From Seminavis robusta (Eukaryota > Bacillariophyta > Bacillariophyceae > Naviculales > Naviculaceae): a stretch of DNA of 64,000 bases. Location: contig CAICTM010000239.1 in assembly GCA_903772945.1 (NCBI GenBank), forward strand, positions 1 through 64,000, in the 5' to 3' direction. Position 1 is the stretch's first letter. The number at the start of each line of letters is the position of its first letter. The notes beneath the pieces were generated by a model. The model was given only the letters and a program-made list of their open reading frames with translations, was not told the DNA's origin and made no database searches. Shown piece after piece: positions 44,185 to 53,497 of the stretch. Both the position numbers and the translations under genes were made by a program.

Positions 44185-46459
44185 TAACGGCTCCGCATTG
44201 CTTCAGACGCAGCCAGGATCCCGTTGGCGGCATCTTGCCGCGCAGAACGGTATAGACGAGCGAGATGATGTTGTCGGTCGGGCGGAGCGGCAGCCACGAG
44301 GCGTCCTGTGTGAGGGGGAAGGTGCGGTCGAACATGGTGAGAAATTCAGAGTCGGAGAGATCAAAATTTCCCTTGGTGCCCGTCTTTTTGTATGACCGAC
44401 TGGCTAGGTCAGCCATGGTATTCCAGTCCCCTGGAATGGAGAGGGCGGCGAGGTGGGAGGCCTTGTTGACCATCAGGCGGAGCGTCAGGGCTCGTGCGAG
44501 TTGGTGGCCCACTTGGGACATCTTGGATTTGAACGTGGTGGCCCAGGAGACGGCCGAGGTGTTGTCGGACCACATCGCGACATGCAGATGTTCCAGGTCC
44601 ACTAACTGTTCCAGAAGGAGGTATCCCAGGACAATAGCAGCCATTTCCAAGTCGTTGATGGTAAGATCGCCGGCATCAACAAGTGCGACAATGTCTGGGG
44701 GGAGCTGCAGCCTCCAGACGATGGGGTGCAGGGATTTGGTGCCTGACAGGAGGACACCGCCGAGCCCATGCTTGCATGCATCCACATAGCCAATGTAGGA
44801 TGGGGTGCCGGGGATGAGCCTTTCACAATGGACGGGGTTGTCCCTGAGGAGTTCGAACATGGCGCTCAAATCCTTGAGCGTTTGTAGTTGGGGAGAGTTC
44901 GGGTGGATTCGGATTTGGTGCTGGCGCTTGGCGGGCTGCCCAGCCTGGTGGAGGATATTGTAGAGGGGAGTGAGGAGACCCTGGCCTCCTGGGATGCCGA
45001 GGCAAGCATGTTGACACTTGCCGAGGAGAGATTGGAAGTCGCTGAGGGCCATGGAGCCCGATCGTTCGAGAGAGCGGAGACTTTCCCGGAGTGTGTCGAT
45101 CTTTTTGTCAGGGAGTTGCATGGTGCGTTGCAAGCCATCAAAGATCCAGCCAAGGATTTCTTTGACAGCCTCCCAGAGTCCTTCTCGTTCGAGCACCAGT
45201 TTCTTGATGGAGATGGGCTCTTCACCGTCGTGTCCTGTGGCTGAAGGTGGCGGGAAAATTTGATGAATGGCGTGAAGGAGGGCACGACTGTGGTGCCGGA
45301 GGGCCTCAGTGTCAGTGGATTGCAGCAGCCCGATGTAATCATCCACATAGACCTCAAAAAGGTGGAAGAAAGCATGTAGTTCTTTCGGAGTGGTGGGCCT
45401 GGGTGGGAGTGGGATGACAGATGGATGGGTGACGGGGTCGGGAAGGGGGTCCGGCAACATGTGGTGTTCCAGTGGGTGTGGTGGAAGGTGTGGTAACTGT
45501 CGGAGCCAATCAGCAATGTCTCGCCCGGTTTCGGTCGCGGCACAGAAGAAAGCCGGGCTGGATGTCCACCCCATTTGCAAGGCTGCCGGAACCACAATGC
45601 GGACCTCTTCGGGGGGGTCTCCCGGGATTTGGGGGAGAACATAACAGAACTGCTCTTCATGGGCCTCGGGAACACACATTCTCCAGAACCCGTCCTTGAT
45701 GTCGAGTTTACAAAAGAGTAGGGGTCCGTCTTCCTTGGGACGAGAGCCAACGGTGTAGATCAGGCGCTTCAGAGTTTTTCCCAACTGGTCCATGGATTGT
45801 TGGGGAGCAGTGTCTTCATTGGTGGCTTCATTGACTGAGGTGGGACTGTTGGGGTCGCGCTTCTGTTGTCCTTTGTTGGAGAGGTCAAGGATCATGCGAA
45901 ACAGTCGGCTTTTGTGTGGGATCGCCGCGATTGGGCTGACCTTTGTGTGGGGTTTGAGCCCCTGTGCAACTTGGGCTCGCAGGGTGCTCCATGGGATGAG
46001 TTTGACGAAATCTTGCTGGACTTTTTCAAGGGCTTCGTCCCGGCAGGCTTTGGCAGCATCGGCAGACTCGGCCGAGGGGTGAGCACCGTAGGCCACAGCC
46101 GCGTCGAGCTGCTCCAGGGTCCAATTGGTGTCTATGTCGACAGGGCAGCCGGTGGTGCCATATTCACGGAGCTGGGGACCAGCTTTGTGGGTCTGGGCAA
46201 GAGAGCCAGGATACATGAGTCCCCGGGTGGGGATGTTCTGATTGTACTTACTTTGGGTATTGGTGAGGTGTGCATAGATGTCGTCGAGCTGTGCCGGGTT
46301 CGGTGGGCGCTGCAGATCCACCGGAGGTGGGTCGGACCTGACTGGGCGGGCTGCAGGCGGAACGGCATGGACGGGTCTAGTGGGAGCATTGGGTTGCCGT
46401 TGGAGGTGGTGCCGGAGCCGGTGAAGCTGCCGTGCCGCAGCTTGCGGGGCCACGGGCAT
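44072..46459 (-). CDS. Reverse transcriptase/RNase H frame of the YR retrotransposon
   Basis: About 795 codons. RT motifs in order: IPHKSRLFRMILDLS, FCKLDIKDGFWRM, LQMGWTSSPAFF and VYVDDYIGL. RNase H follows: GYVDACKHGLGGVL, then MWSDNTSAVSW. A Pro/Arg-rich N-terminal leader precedes the RT. This type of RT groups with DIRS-like elements rather than with LTR elements. Confidence 0.75.
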   Translation of the reverse strand: MPVAPQAAARQLHRLRHHLQRQPNAPTRPVHAVPPAARPVRSDPPPVDLQRPPNPAQLDDIYAHLTNTQSKYNQNIPTRGLMYPGSLAQTHKAGPQLREYGTTGCPVDIDTNWTLEQLDAAVAYGAHPSAESADAAKACRDEALEKVQQDFVKLIPWSTLRAQVAQGLKPHTKVSPIAAIPHKSRLFRMILDLSNKGQQKRDPNSPTSVNEATNEDTAPQQSMDQLGKTLKRLIYTVGSRPKEDGPLLFCKLDIKDGFWRMCVPEAHEEQFCYVLPQIPGDPPEEVRIVVPAALQMGWTSSPAFFCAATETGRDIADWLRQLPHLPPHPLEHHMLPDPLPDPVTHPSVIPLPPRPTTPKELHAFFHLFEVYVDDYIGLLQSTDTEALRHHSRALLHAIHQIFPPPSATGHDGEEPISIKKLVLEREGLWEAVKEILGWIFDGLQRTMQLPDKKIDTLRESLRSLERSGSMALSDFQSLLGKCQHACLGIPGGQGLLTPLYNILHQAGQPAKRQHQIRIHPNSPQLQTLKDLSAMFELLRDNPVHCERLIPGTPSYIGYVDACKHGLGGVLLSGTKSLHPIVWRLQLPPDIVALVDAGDLTINDLEMAAIVLGYLLLEQLVDLEHLHVAMWSDNTSAVSWATTFKSKMSQVGHQLARALTLRLMVNKASHLAALSIPGDWNTMADLASRSYKKTGTKGNFDLSDSEFLTMFDRTFPLTQDASWLPLRPTDNIISLVYTVLRGKMPPTGSWLRLKQCGAVIGVTGKPSPGNNKWIPSRRRCSRNTGCSPPRLHPSRP

Positions 46460-46834
46460 GGGCTGCTGGGCCGGTGGGAGGTGCGCCGAGCTGTTGGTGC
46501 GCGGACGGAGCTGGTGGGCTTTGGCATGATGTGGTGGGTTCTGCGGGAGAACGGAGGGTTCTGTGAGGCGTGGTCGTTTGCTGGGAGGGCCAGGGACTGG
46601 GCCTGGAGGTGGAGGACGGTTTCGTTTGTGTGCGGTGAGGCTAGGTGGAGCCTGATGAGAAGGATGCTGGTGATGGATGGCTGGTGGTGCCGTGCTGGAA
46701 TGTGTGTGTTTCTGTGTGTGCTGAGGGTGTGTAGTTGATGAACGTGAAAGTGGTTTGGGAGGTGCTCTGATCGTGGGGGTGTAAGTGTGACCAGTCGAGC
46801 GGTCCCAAAGCTGGGGGACGGGCTGTGGGGCCAG

Positions 46835-47569
46835 TCATGGGTGTGCCACCAGCACGGCTAGGCCAGCATTAAGAATGCCCACCACTGTGTTGACCTGGAG
46901 TTCGGTCGGAGGAGCGCTTGCTGCGAGTGTATGGTGACGGGGGCAGCCGGCCCGGCTGCAAGAGCCGCGGAGGTGGAACAAGCCACAGTGATCAGCGGTG
47001 AGGCCAAGACGGGTAAGGGCATCTTGGGTATTGGAGTTTCCACGAGCCAGGATGGACCCAAGCGGGATGTGTTGCTGCTGGGGTTGGACAATGGTGGCCC
47101 AAAACTGTCGGAGATTCCGGTGAAGTGCCGGATTCTGGATTGGTTGCTGTGGGGCGTGATCGCGTGGTGGGTTGCGGTTCTGCCGCCCGGGCGCGTTGCC
47201 GCGGCGGGTAGGAGGGACCGGAGGAGGTAAGGCGTAGCCGGGGTACCCTGGGGGTTGCTGGCCCTGGTAGGCAGGGGGTGCCGGAGGGTAGGGAGGGAGC
47301 CTGTTGGGATGGGGGTTTCGAGGTTGCCTGTGGCGGTTCCGATAACTGGTTGGCTGGAGTTCGTCAGGCATCCTTTCTTTTTCAATCTGGAGTTGAGAAG
47401 GCTCAGCTTTCTTCCCAATGCCAAGTGGGTCGGGGTCGACAAACCAGCTATGCTCAAGGTTGAGGAGATCGTGCTCGGTGTTGACGTGAGAGAACTCGTC
47501 GCGTTGGAGCTGGAGAAGCCAGTAGACAATTTCGCCGGGTTTGTTGTCGATCCAGGTGGGGATGTTCAA
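46835..47569 (-). CDS. Distal gag-like region of the YR retrotransposon
   Basis: Pro/Arg/Gln-rich frame with a CCCH-like zinc-knuckle cluster (CGLFHLRGSCSRAGCPRHH). It ends at the inserted Ty3/gypsy element on its 5' side. The proximal region lies beyond that insert. Confidence 0.55.
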   Translation of the reverse strand: MNIPTWIDNKPGEIVYWLLQLQRDEFSHVNTEHDLLNLEHSWFVDPDPLGIGKKAEPSQLQIEKERMPDELQPTSYRNRHRQPRNPHPNRLPPYPPAPPAYQGQQPPGYPGYALPPPVPPTRRGNAPGRQNRNPPRDHAPQQPIQNPALHRNLRQFWATIVQPQQQHIPLGSILARGNSNTQDALTRLGLTADHCGLFHLRGSCSRAGCPRHHTLAASAPPTELQVNTVVGILNAGLAVLVAHP

Positions 47570-47577
47570 GAGGACAG

Positions 47578-47654
47578 TGAACTACGATCGGAATATTGTG
47601 AGATTAGACTTAAAACTAGCGTTAGGACGCCACGTCACACACGTGCGTATGTCA
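47578..47654 (-). repeat. 3' LTR of the Ty3/gypsy element
   Basis: 77 bp, identical to 52708-52784. Unusually short for an LTR. Confidence 0.85.
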
Positions 47655-47724
47655 CTCTCCTCCACTGTGAGGCAACAATAGGCGCCGAGCATCAGTAACA
47701 TTTAGAAAATGAATCAGGGGAACC

Positions 47725-50700
47725 TCAATAACCCGTACCGGTGGCAACCGGAGGTACTGGATGCTTTGGAAACACGCGCCGAATGTTCAGTCGCTCGAAC
47801 TGATGAGGACTGAGCTGAATCATCACATTGCCATTGGTATGAACGCGGGAAACACGGTAGGGACCAGAAGCCGTAGGCTTCAACTTATCACTGAGACCGA
47901 GATACGCACGCTTGTAGACCAGGTCATCGACCGCGTAGTCATAGGAAATGCGTTTAGCATTGGCCCGCAGCAAACGTTTGTCAACCAAGGATTGATGATG
48001 TCGTTGCACGGCCAGGATGTCTGCATAAACAGGAATATCAAGAAACATATCTCGTTTGAAGGCAAGAGCACCAGGAGTGAGATACGCGTTCGTACTCTGC
48101 ACGGAACAACGATGAGCATGCATCGCTGTCGCTAAGGTTTCGGAAATGACCTTGATTCCATCAGCAACACTTTTGGGATCACGCGAGACCACAATGGTTC
48201 GCAATACTTGACCAATTGCCTGATGAGTCCGTTCAATCATCGAGTTACCTTGTGGATTACGAGGGGACGAGTAGCGATGCACTGCACCATTCTTTTTCAC
48301 CATCGCAATGAATTCCAGTTTGAACTCCGGACCGTTGTCCGTAACCACTTTCTTGGGTCGAGGATACCGAGCAAACCATGTATCTTCGACCACTCGGGCA
48401 CCTTCTTCCGACGTGCGTCGCATGATAGGTACAATCTCTATCAAGTTTGTGCAAGGATCCACCATAGTCATAGCGTTGAAAGTCAACGTCCGTTGTCGTA
48501 ACTCAATCTTCCACGGACCGATTGTGTCACAATGGACTTCTTGCCAGGGCATCGCCGTAGCATCACGTGGAGCAGATTCTCCATAAGCACGTCGTGCTCG
48601 TTTGTTCTTCGCACATGCTTCGCACTGCTCAATTTGTTTTCGGACTTCGTCGCGAATACCTCTATGATAGAAATGTGTCTTGATCGTTTGTTCTAAACGA
48701 TCCATGCCTTCGACATGTGCCATGGACTTGTGATAGAAGCTGACCAACTTGGGAAGCAACTCTTTTGTCAGGACAATCTTGTCCTCGTCATTCTGACGAA
48801 AGCATATCAGCTCACTGTTTCCAAACATCTTCTTGAAAAACCGTTCCGGGTTATCAACCACGGTCTGTTGCAAATCTGCACTAGCTGCTTGGTACTCCGC
48901 GAGAACCGAGAAATTGAAGGGATTCCGTCCTTCACCGTCGAATGTAGGATGCTCAAGGAAAGATTCTTCCATACCGTCGTCGGGATGATGCATCAAACAT
49001 TCGGCCAGCCGTCGATTCTCCTCCACAATGGAATAACATCCGTCAGCAGATGTGGATAGGGGATCGGAATCGGCACTGTCACGATCTTCGCGAGAAGTGG
49101 GCACCCGGCTGAGGGCGTCACCAAGGACGTTCTGGGGGCCCGGTTTGTAATGAAAGGTTGGGCCAAACTCTTCCAACAGCAATCGCCATCTCATAACACG
49201 TTGAGTTTGAAAAGCGGAAAGTTTGTGAGTAAGGTTCTTATGATCAGTAAACACATTGATACGAGCTCCGAGTAACATAGACCGAAACTCTTTGAAGATT
49301 TCAACGATGGAGAGCAATTCCTTTTCAATGGTAGTATAGTTCTTTTGGGCGGAATTGAGCTTGCGGGAGTAGTAAGCCACAATCCGTCCGTTCTGTTTGA
49401 TAGCTCCGCCGAGCTGATAATCACTAGCGTCCGTATCAATCTCGAATGGAACGTTGTGATCGGGATAGGCAAGCAGAGTATCAGCTGCCGCCACGGCCTT
49501 CATGGCTTTGAAAGCCTGTTCTTGCTCGTCGGTCCACTCAAATTTCTTGGTACCAATCAGCTTTGTCAAGGGTGCCAAGGTGTGAGAACGACGAGGCCAC
49601 ATATCACGGTAATAAGTCACCAAACCGAGAAACGAACGCAATTGTTTGATATCAGTAGGTGCTTTCATGTCCAGAATGGCGCGCACTTTCTTCGCCATAG
49701 GCTTAACACCGATGGGAGTCAACCAATGTCCCAGAAAATCGGTTTCTTGCACGGCCCATTCACACTTCAACGGATTGATTGTGAATCCGGCCTCTTGTAG
49801 GATCTTGAGTACTTGATCGAGCTTGTCGAGATGAGAGCGCCAATCGGAACTGAAAATACCAATGTCATCGATATAGACTTCGATGTCATCAAGAGCTTTG
49901 AGTAACTTTTCCATGATTTCTTGAGCGATATCCGGAGATTGAGAAACGCCCATTGGTAGTCGCCTGTACTTGTAAAGCCCAAAAGGGGTAGCAATGGTAC
50001 ACAATTCGGAACTGAAATCGTCAAGTTCGAAGGTGTAATACTGCATCGAGATATCCAACTTGGTAAGGAATGCATAGTTCTTGCGACGAGCTAGGATATC
50101 AGCGATGCGAGGGATTGGATAAACCTTGCGCTTGATTGCTTTGTTGAGACCACGGAAATCAGAGATCCACCGGACTCGACCGTCTTTCTTCGGGATGATG
50201 AAAGTACCAGCAATCCATTCGGAACGACTTCCTTCTTCAAGAACGCCAAGGGAAACCAACCTATCCAATTCTTTCTTGAAAATGTCTTGTTGATGGTGAT
50301 GAGGAACAGTATAGTGTCGGCTTCGATGGGCCGGAACTGTAGGATCAATCTCCAAACTAATTTGTCCGCCGGTATATTTACCAAGTTCAGGACTGAACAA
50401 GGTGTCATATTTCTCAAGGACACCACGAAGGTCATTCTGTTGTTCTTGAGAAAGATGAGTACAGGACCGAACAACGGCGGTAATATCGGCCCCTTCGTAC
50501 TTAGATTCGAGGATGTGCTTGGTCTTGTAACCCAAGTCTGCTGCCTTCTCTTCTTCTTCACGAGTTGCAAAACATGAAGACTCTTTTTCGGATCCGGGGA
50601 GCATGTCGTCCAAATCATCATCCAAGTCGTCTTCACAGCAATCCGTGGAAGCCACGGTAGGCAGAGTATCGTCATCTTCGAGATCTTCTTCAAGAAGATC

Positions 50701-51156
50701 AAGGAACATCGATGCAGGAGGAGTCTTCTTGTCAACCGAAGACGAAGGAAAAGGTCTCATGTCGATGCTAACCTCGTCCCATGTCATCTTGTGTCCCTTG
50801 AAATCAATCTTCAATCCCATCTCAAGGAGGATGTCGGGTCCAATGATCATATCATATCGAACATTGCTCGCGGAAAAGACTCGAGCATGGGCAACATCGA
50901 TGAAACGGGACTTGTAGAACTCTGGAAAACACAACCGGTCTAAGGTAACAACACGGTTCGATTTGACGTTGCCAGCCAATGTCGTGGTGGACACAACGTC
51001 TCCAATACGAGGAACTGTTCCCTTAGGCAACGCCTTTTCACTAATCCAGGTTCCACTAGAACCAGAGTCCATCAGGACTAATAACGGTCTATCAGACGGT
51101 TTATTTTGTATACTATGTAGGACGCAAAGCGCCATCGGCACCAAGTCCTTGTCCAC
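47725..51156 (-). CDS. Pol of the Ty3/gypsy element
   Basis: 1143 codons. Aspartic protease near the start (LVLMDSGSSGTWI). RT with FLTKLDISMQYY, LPMGVSQSPDIAQ and VYIDDIGIFS. RNase H with FEIDTDASDYQLGGAI and FTDHKNL. Integrase with an HHCC zinc region (FYHRGIRDEV ... CEACAKNK) and a core with HCDTIGPW and VTDNGPEFK. The C-terminus has an SH3-like segment (YKRAYLGLSDKLKP). Complete by domain content. Confidence 0.9.
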   Translation of the reverse strand: MDKDLVPMALCVLHSIQNKPSDRPLLVLMDSGSSGTWISEKALPKGTVPRIGDVVSTTTLAGNVKSNRVVTLDRLCFPEFYKSRFIDVAHARVFSASNVRYDMIIGPDILLEMGLKIDFKGHKMTWDEVSIDMRPFPSSSVDKKTPPASMFLDLLEEDLEDDDTLPTVASTDCCEDDLDDDLDDMLPGSEKESSCFATREEEEKAADLGYKTKHILESKYEGADITAVVRSCTHLSQEQQNDLRGVLEKYDTLFSPELGKYTGGQISLEIDPTVPAHRSRHYTVPHHHQQDIFKKELDRLVSLGVLEEGSRSEWIAGTFIIPKKDGRVRWISDFRGLNKAIKRKVYPIPRIADILARRKNYAFLTKLDISMQYYTFELDDFSSELCTIATPFGLYKYRRLPMGVSQSPDIAQEIMEKLLKALDDIEVYIDDIGIFSSDWRSHLDKLDQVLKILQEAGFTINPLKCEWAVQETDFLGHWLTPIGVKPMAKKVRAILDMKAPTDIKQLRSFLGLVTYYRDMWPRRSHTLAPLTKLIGTKKFEWTDEQEQAFKAMKAVAAADTLLAYPDHNVPFEIDTDASDYQLGGAIKQNGRIVAYYSRKLNSAQKNYTTIEKELLSIVEIFKEFRSMLLGARINVFTDHKNLTHKLSAFQTQRVMRWRLLLEEFGPTFHYKPGPQNVLGDALSRVPTSREDRDSADSDPLSTSADGCYSIVEENRRLAECLMHHPDDGMEESFLEHPTFDGEGRNPFNFSVLAEYQAASADLQQTVVDNPERFFKKMFGNSELICFRQNDEDKIVLTKELLPKLVSFYHKSMAHVEGMDRLEQTIKTHFYHRGIRDEVRKQIEQCEACAKNKRARRAYGESAPRDATAMPWQEVHCDTIGPWKIELRQRTLTFNAMTMVDPCTNLIEIVPIMRRTSEEGARVVEDTWFARYPRPKKVVTDNGPEFKLEFIAMVKKNGAVHRYSSPRNPQGNSMIERTHQAIGQVLRTIVVSRDPKSVADGIKVISETLATAMHAHRCSVQSTNAYLTPGALAFKRDMFLDIPVYADILAVQRHHQSLVDKRLLRANAKRISYDYAVDDLVYKRAYLGLSDKLKPTASGPYRVSRVHTNGNVMIQLSPHQFERLNIRRVFPKHPVPPVATGTGY

Positions 51157-51207
51157 ATTGATTCCCTCAGCCGCCGCTGCATAATTCTCAAAGACCTTTG
51201 TAGGTGG

Positions 51208-52437
51208 TCAGTAATCGCCACCGTATCCATAAGACTCTTCAGATTCATCGTAACCCCCTGTCATGGAATCAAAGTAATGGGGCTCTTCCTGATAATACAT
51301 CTCGTCTGTTTCTTCAGGAGGCGGCATAGCAGCAGCCGCAGGAACCGTAGAGGATTGTTCTTCGACGTGGAACACATCATCCTCGCGAACATCACCGTCA
51401 GCCACAAAATTATCGCGGCGAGGACTGTAACCACGTCCACGTCCACGACCACGAGGTGATGAGGCATAGCTACCACGACCGAAACGTCCGGCAAAGTTGC
51501 GCACCGGAGTAGTGTTGTTGCGTTGCTGTCCGTCTGGTTGTCCACGTTGGTATTCTCTTGGAGGACTACGATTGTACGTCCAGGTAGGAGCTCGACTCCA
51601 TCCTCCACGACGGAAACGCTGGGAAGGCGGATAGTAACCAGCTCGAGGACCATCGTCTTGTCCATAGATACGACGATAGCCAGAAGAGCGTCCACTTCTT
51701 CCAAATCCGCGGCCAGAACGACCACGAGAATGTCCACGACCACCACGGCCACGAGAGCCTTGTTGGCGAGCGTTGTAATTCTTTTCTTGACGGGCAAAGA
51801 AACGAACCATTTGAACTGGGCCGATAACCGTAATGTCATGAGCAGAATCGGCAAACTTGTCTTTCCACTGGGGAAGCATCATGTTGTAAAACATCATCTT
51901 GAGAGCAGCAGCATCAAAAGGGTTCGCATTGTTTGCACCAGGAAACTTCGCCATCAAGGTATTGATGTACTCCAATCGAGACCACAGGGTCTTGCAATCG
52001 AGTTTGAATGGCTTGGTCGCAGTCTGCAAATATCGCGTCTGATCAGCGAGATCCGTGTCTTCAACGAACTTAGCAATGAACGACGTCACGTAGGCATCAA
52101 AATCAGCAACTGCTGCACCAGGACGCGCTGCTCGAATCACGTTCCACTTGTCTCGAGCAGAGCCTTGAAGACATTTGACAAAGAAATTAGCCCTCAATGT
52201 CCCGGTATCCAAATTCAAAGCTGAGTTGCCGGTCACTTGATCGAACTCCTTGATGACTCGAAGGACGTGTTCCGGTTCTTGTTTGTCTGCCAATACAATC
52301 ATGTCATGCTTACGCTTGACGTTGTTCCCAGCATGTTGCCAAGAACGAAACAACTCAGTAGTAGCGACATCGCTCGCATTGTACTCCGAGACCAAGGGAA
52401 TGACCGGATTCTTGCCCGACTGACCAAGCGTCGTCAT
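51208..52437 (-). CDS. Gag of the Ty3/gypsy element
   Basis: 409 codons. The N-terminal helical capsid-like part contains QGSARDKWNV and LPQWKDKFADSAHD. The C-terminal half has Arg/Gly-rich RGG repeats (RGRGGRGHSRGRSGRGFG) in place of a CCHC zinc knuckle, followed by an acidic Tyr/Glu-rich end. It directly precedes pol. Confidence 0.8.
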   Translation of the reverse strand: MTTLGQSGKNPVIPLVSEYNASDVATTELFRSWQHAGNNVKRKHDMIVLADKQEPEHVLRVIKEFDQVTGNSALNLDTGTLRANFFVKCLQGSARDKWNVIRAARPGAAVADFDAYVTSFIAKFVEDTDLADQTRYLQTATKPFKLDCKTLWSRLEYINTLMAKFPGANNANPFDAAALKMMFYNMMLPQWKDKFADSAHDITVIGPVQMVRFFARQEKNYNARQQGSRGRGGRGHSRGRSGRGFGRSGRSSGYRRIYGQDDGPRAGYYPPSQRFRRGGWSRAPTWTYNRSPPREYQRGQPDGQQRNNTTPVRNFAGRFGRGSYASSPRGRGRGRGYSPRRDNFVADGDVREDDVFHVEEQSSTVPAAAAMPPPEETDEMYYQEEPHYFDSMTGGYDESEESYGYGGDY

Positions 52438-52707
52438 GGTGAGATAATGAACCTAAAAAGGAAATAACAAACAACAGTACTTGCGGCTTTGTGTTAGTAA
52501 GAGTCGCAAGTAATGATAATGAAAGAAAAAGGAGTAACTTCGTATTGAGTTACACCCTTGAGTTACCGTTGTTAATAGTAATCGAGCGAATTTTCGAAAT
52601 TGTTTGACAATGGCCAAACGCCTAGTACACGTCTGCGTAGAATGTACGCAGGAAGTTTCTTTTGCTTGATGTGCAAATTCCAACCGAACTTGCTTCTGAA
52701 TTCAGAG

Positions 52708-52784
52708 TGAACTACGATCGGAATATTGTGAGATTAGACTTAAAACTAGCGTTAGGACGCCACGTCACACACGTGCGTATGTCA
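52708..52784 (-). repeat. 5' LTR of the Ty3/gypsy element
   Basis: 77 bp, identical to the 3' LTR. Confidence 0.85.
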
Positions 52785-53497
52785 ACAGAATAGGCACCCC
52801 GTTGGAGGAGTGTATCATGCACATGACTGGCCGCATTGGCGACGGCGGAGAGTCTGAGGAAGTAGCGGGTGTAGACGACCACGCGTTGGAGGAAATTGAG
52901 CAGCTGGATCATTTCTGTGATGGGGGCTGGGGCCGTGAGCGCGAAACGATGCGTACGACTGTCGACAATCTGGTTGTACTCCTGGGCACGCCGTTCACGC
53001 TGGTAATGGGCATTGATTTCCCTAATTTCTTTTGCATTGCGTGCCATGTTGTGGCCAATGACACCGTTCCACCAATCCTCGGTGCGGGATGAGGACCATT
53101 TGCACGCGCACAGATCGTTGATGGCCTGTTCGGTGTACTCGAAACCCGAGAAAGCTTGAGGGGCGCACCTGTTGAGGATTGGCAGGATGGTGTTGTTGAA
53201 GTATGCGAAACGACTGGTCTTGGAGATGGCTAACATTTCGATGTAGGCCGCATTGATTTGGCTTGCAGTCGTGCATCGGCTGTATGTCAAGATCTGGCAC
53301 TTTTGGTAGGTGTCAAGCGCATCAAACCCACGGTCGTCAGACAGTCGAAGCTGTTTTGCTGGCGGTTCGACAGTGGTGCGAGCTGCAGTGGTGGGACGGA
53401 GACGGAAAGTGGTATTCCAGAGCTCGTCTTGCGAGAGCGGTTCAGTGAACTGGACGTGGTGTTGGTCTCTGTCCTCATCGAGTGCGTGCTGCCCCAT
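52785..53497 (-). CDS. Proximal gag-like region of the YR retrotransposon
   Basis: Helical frame (for example YTEQAINDLCACKWSSSR) running up to the edge of the inserted Ty3/gypsy element; its remainder lies on the other side. No catalytic motif, so gag-like by position. Confidence 0.5.

Larger units (their letters stand above)
47578..52784 (-). mobile_element. Ty3/gypsy LTR retrotransposon, nested and young
   Basis: 5.2-kb element with identical 77-bp LTRs, TG...CA ends in minus sense, and a 4-bp ACAG duplication at its outer edges. A purine tract (GTGGAGGAGAG in minus sense) directly adjoins the 3' LTR. It contains one gag-like and one pol-like open frame, and it looks whole. No obvious tRNA-complementary primer site was identified next to the 5' LTR. 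Domain order protease-RT-RNase H-integrase makes it Ty3/gypsy. Identical LTRs mean a very recent insertion. It sits within the gag-like region of the YR retrotransposon. Confidence 0.85.

Noticed and set aside
45866-46738. Plus-strand frame of 290 codons
   Set aside because: Complement of the RT frame and its leader; open because of base composition.
47578-52784. The 77-bp repeats as a simple segmental duplication
   Set aside because: TG...CA ends, the ACAG duplication and an adjoining purine tract fit LTRs.
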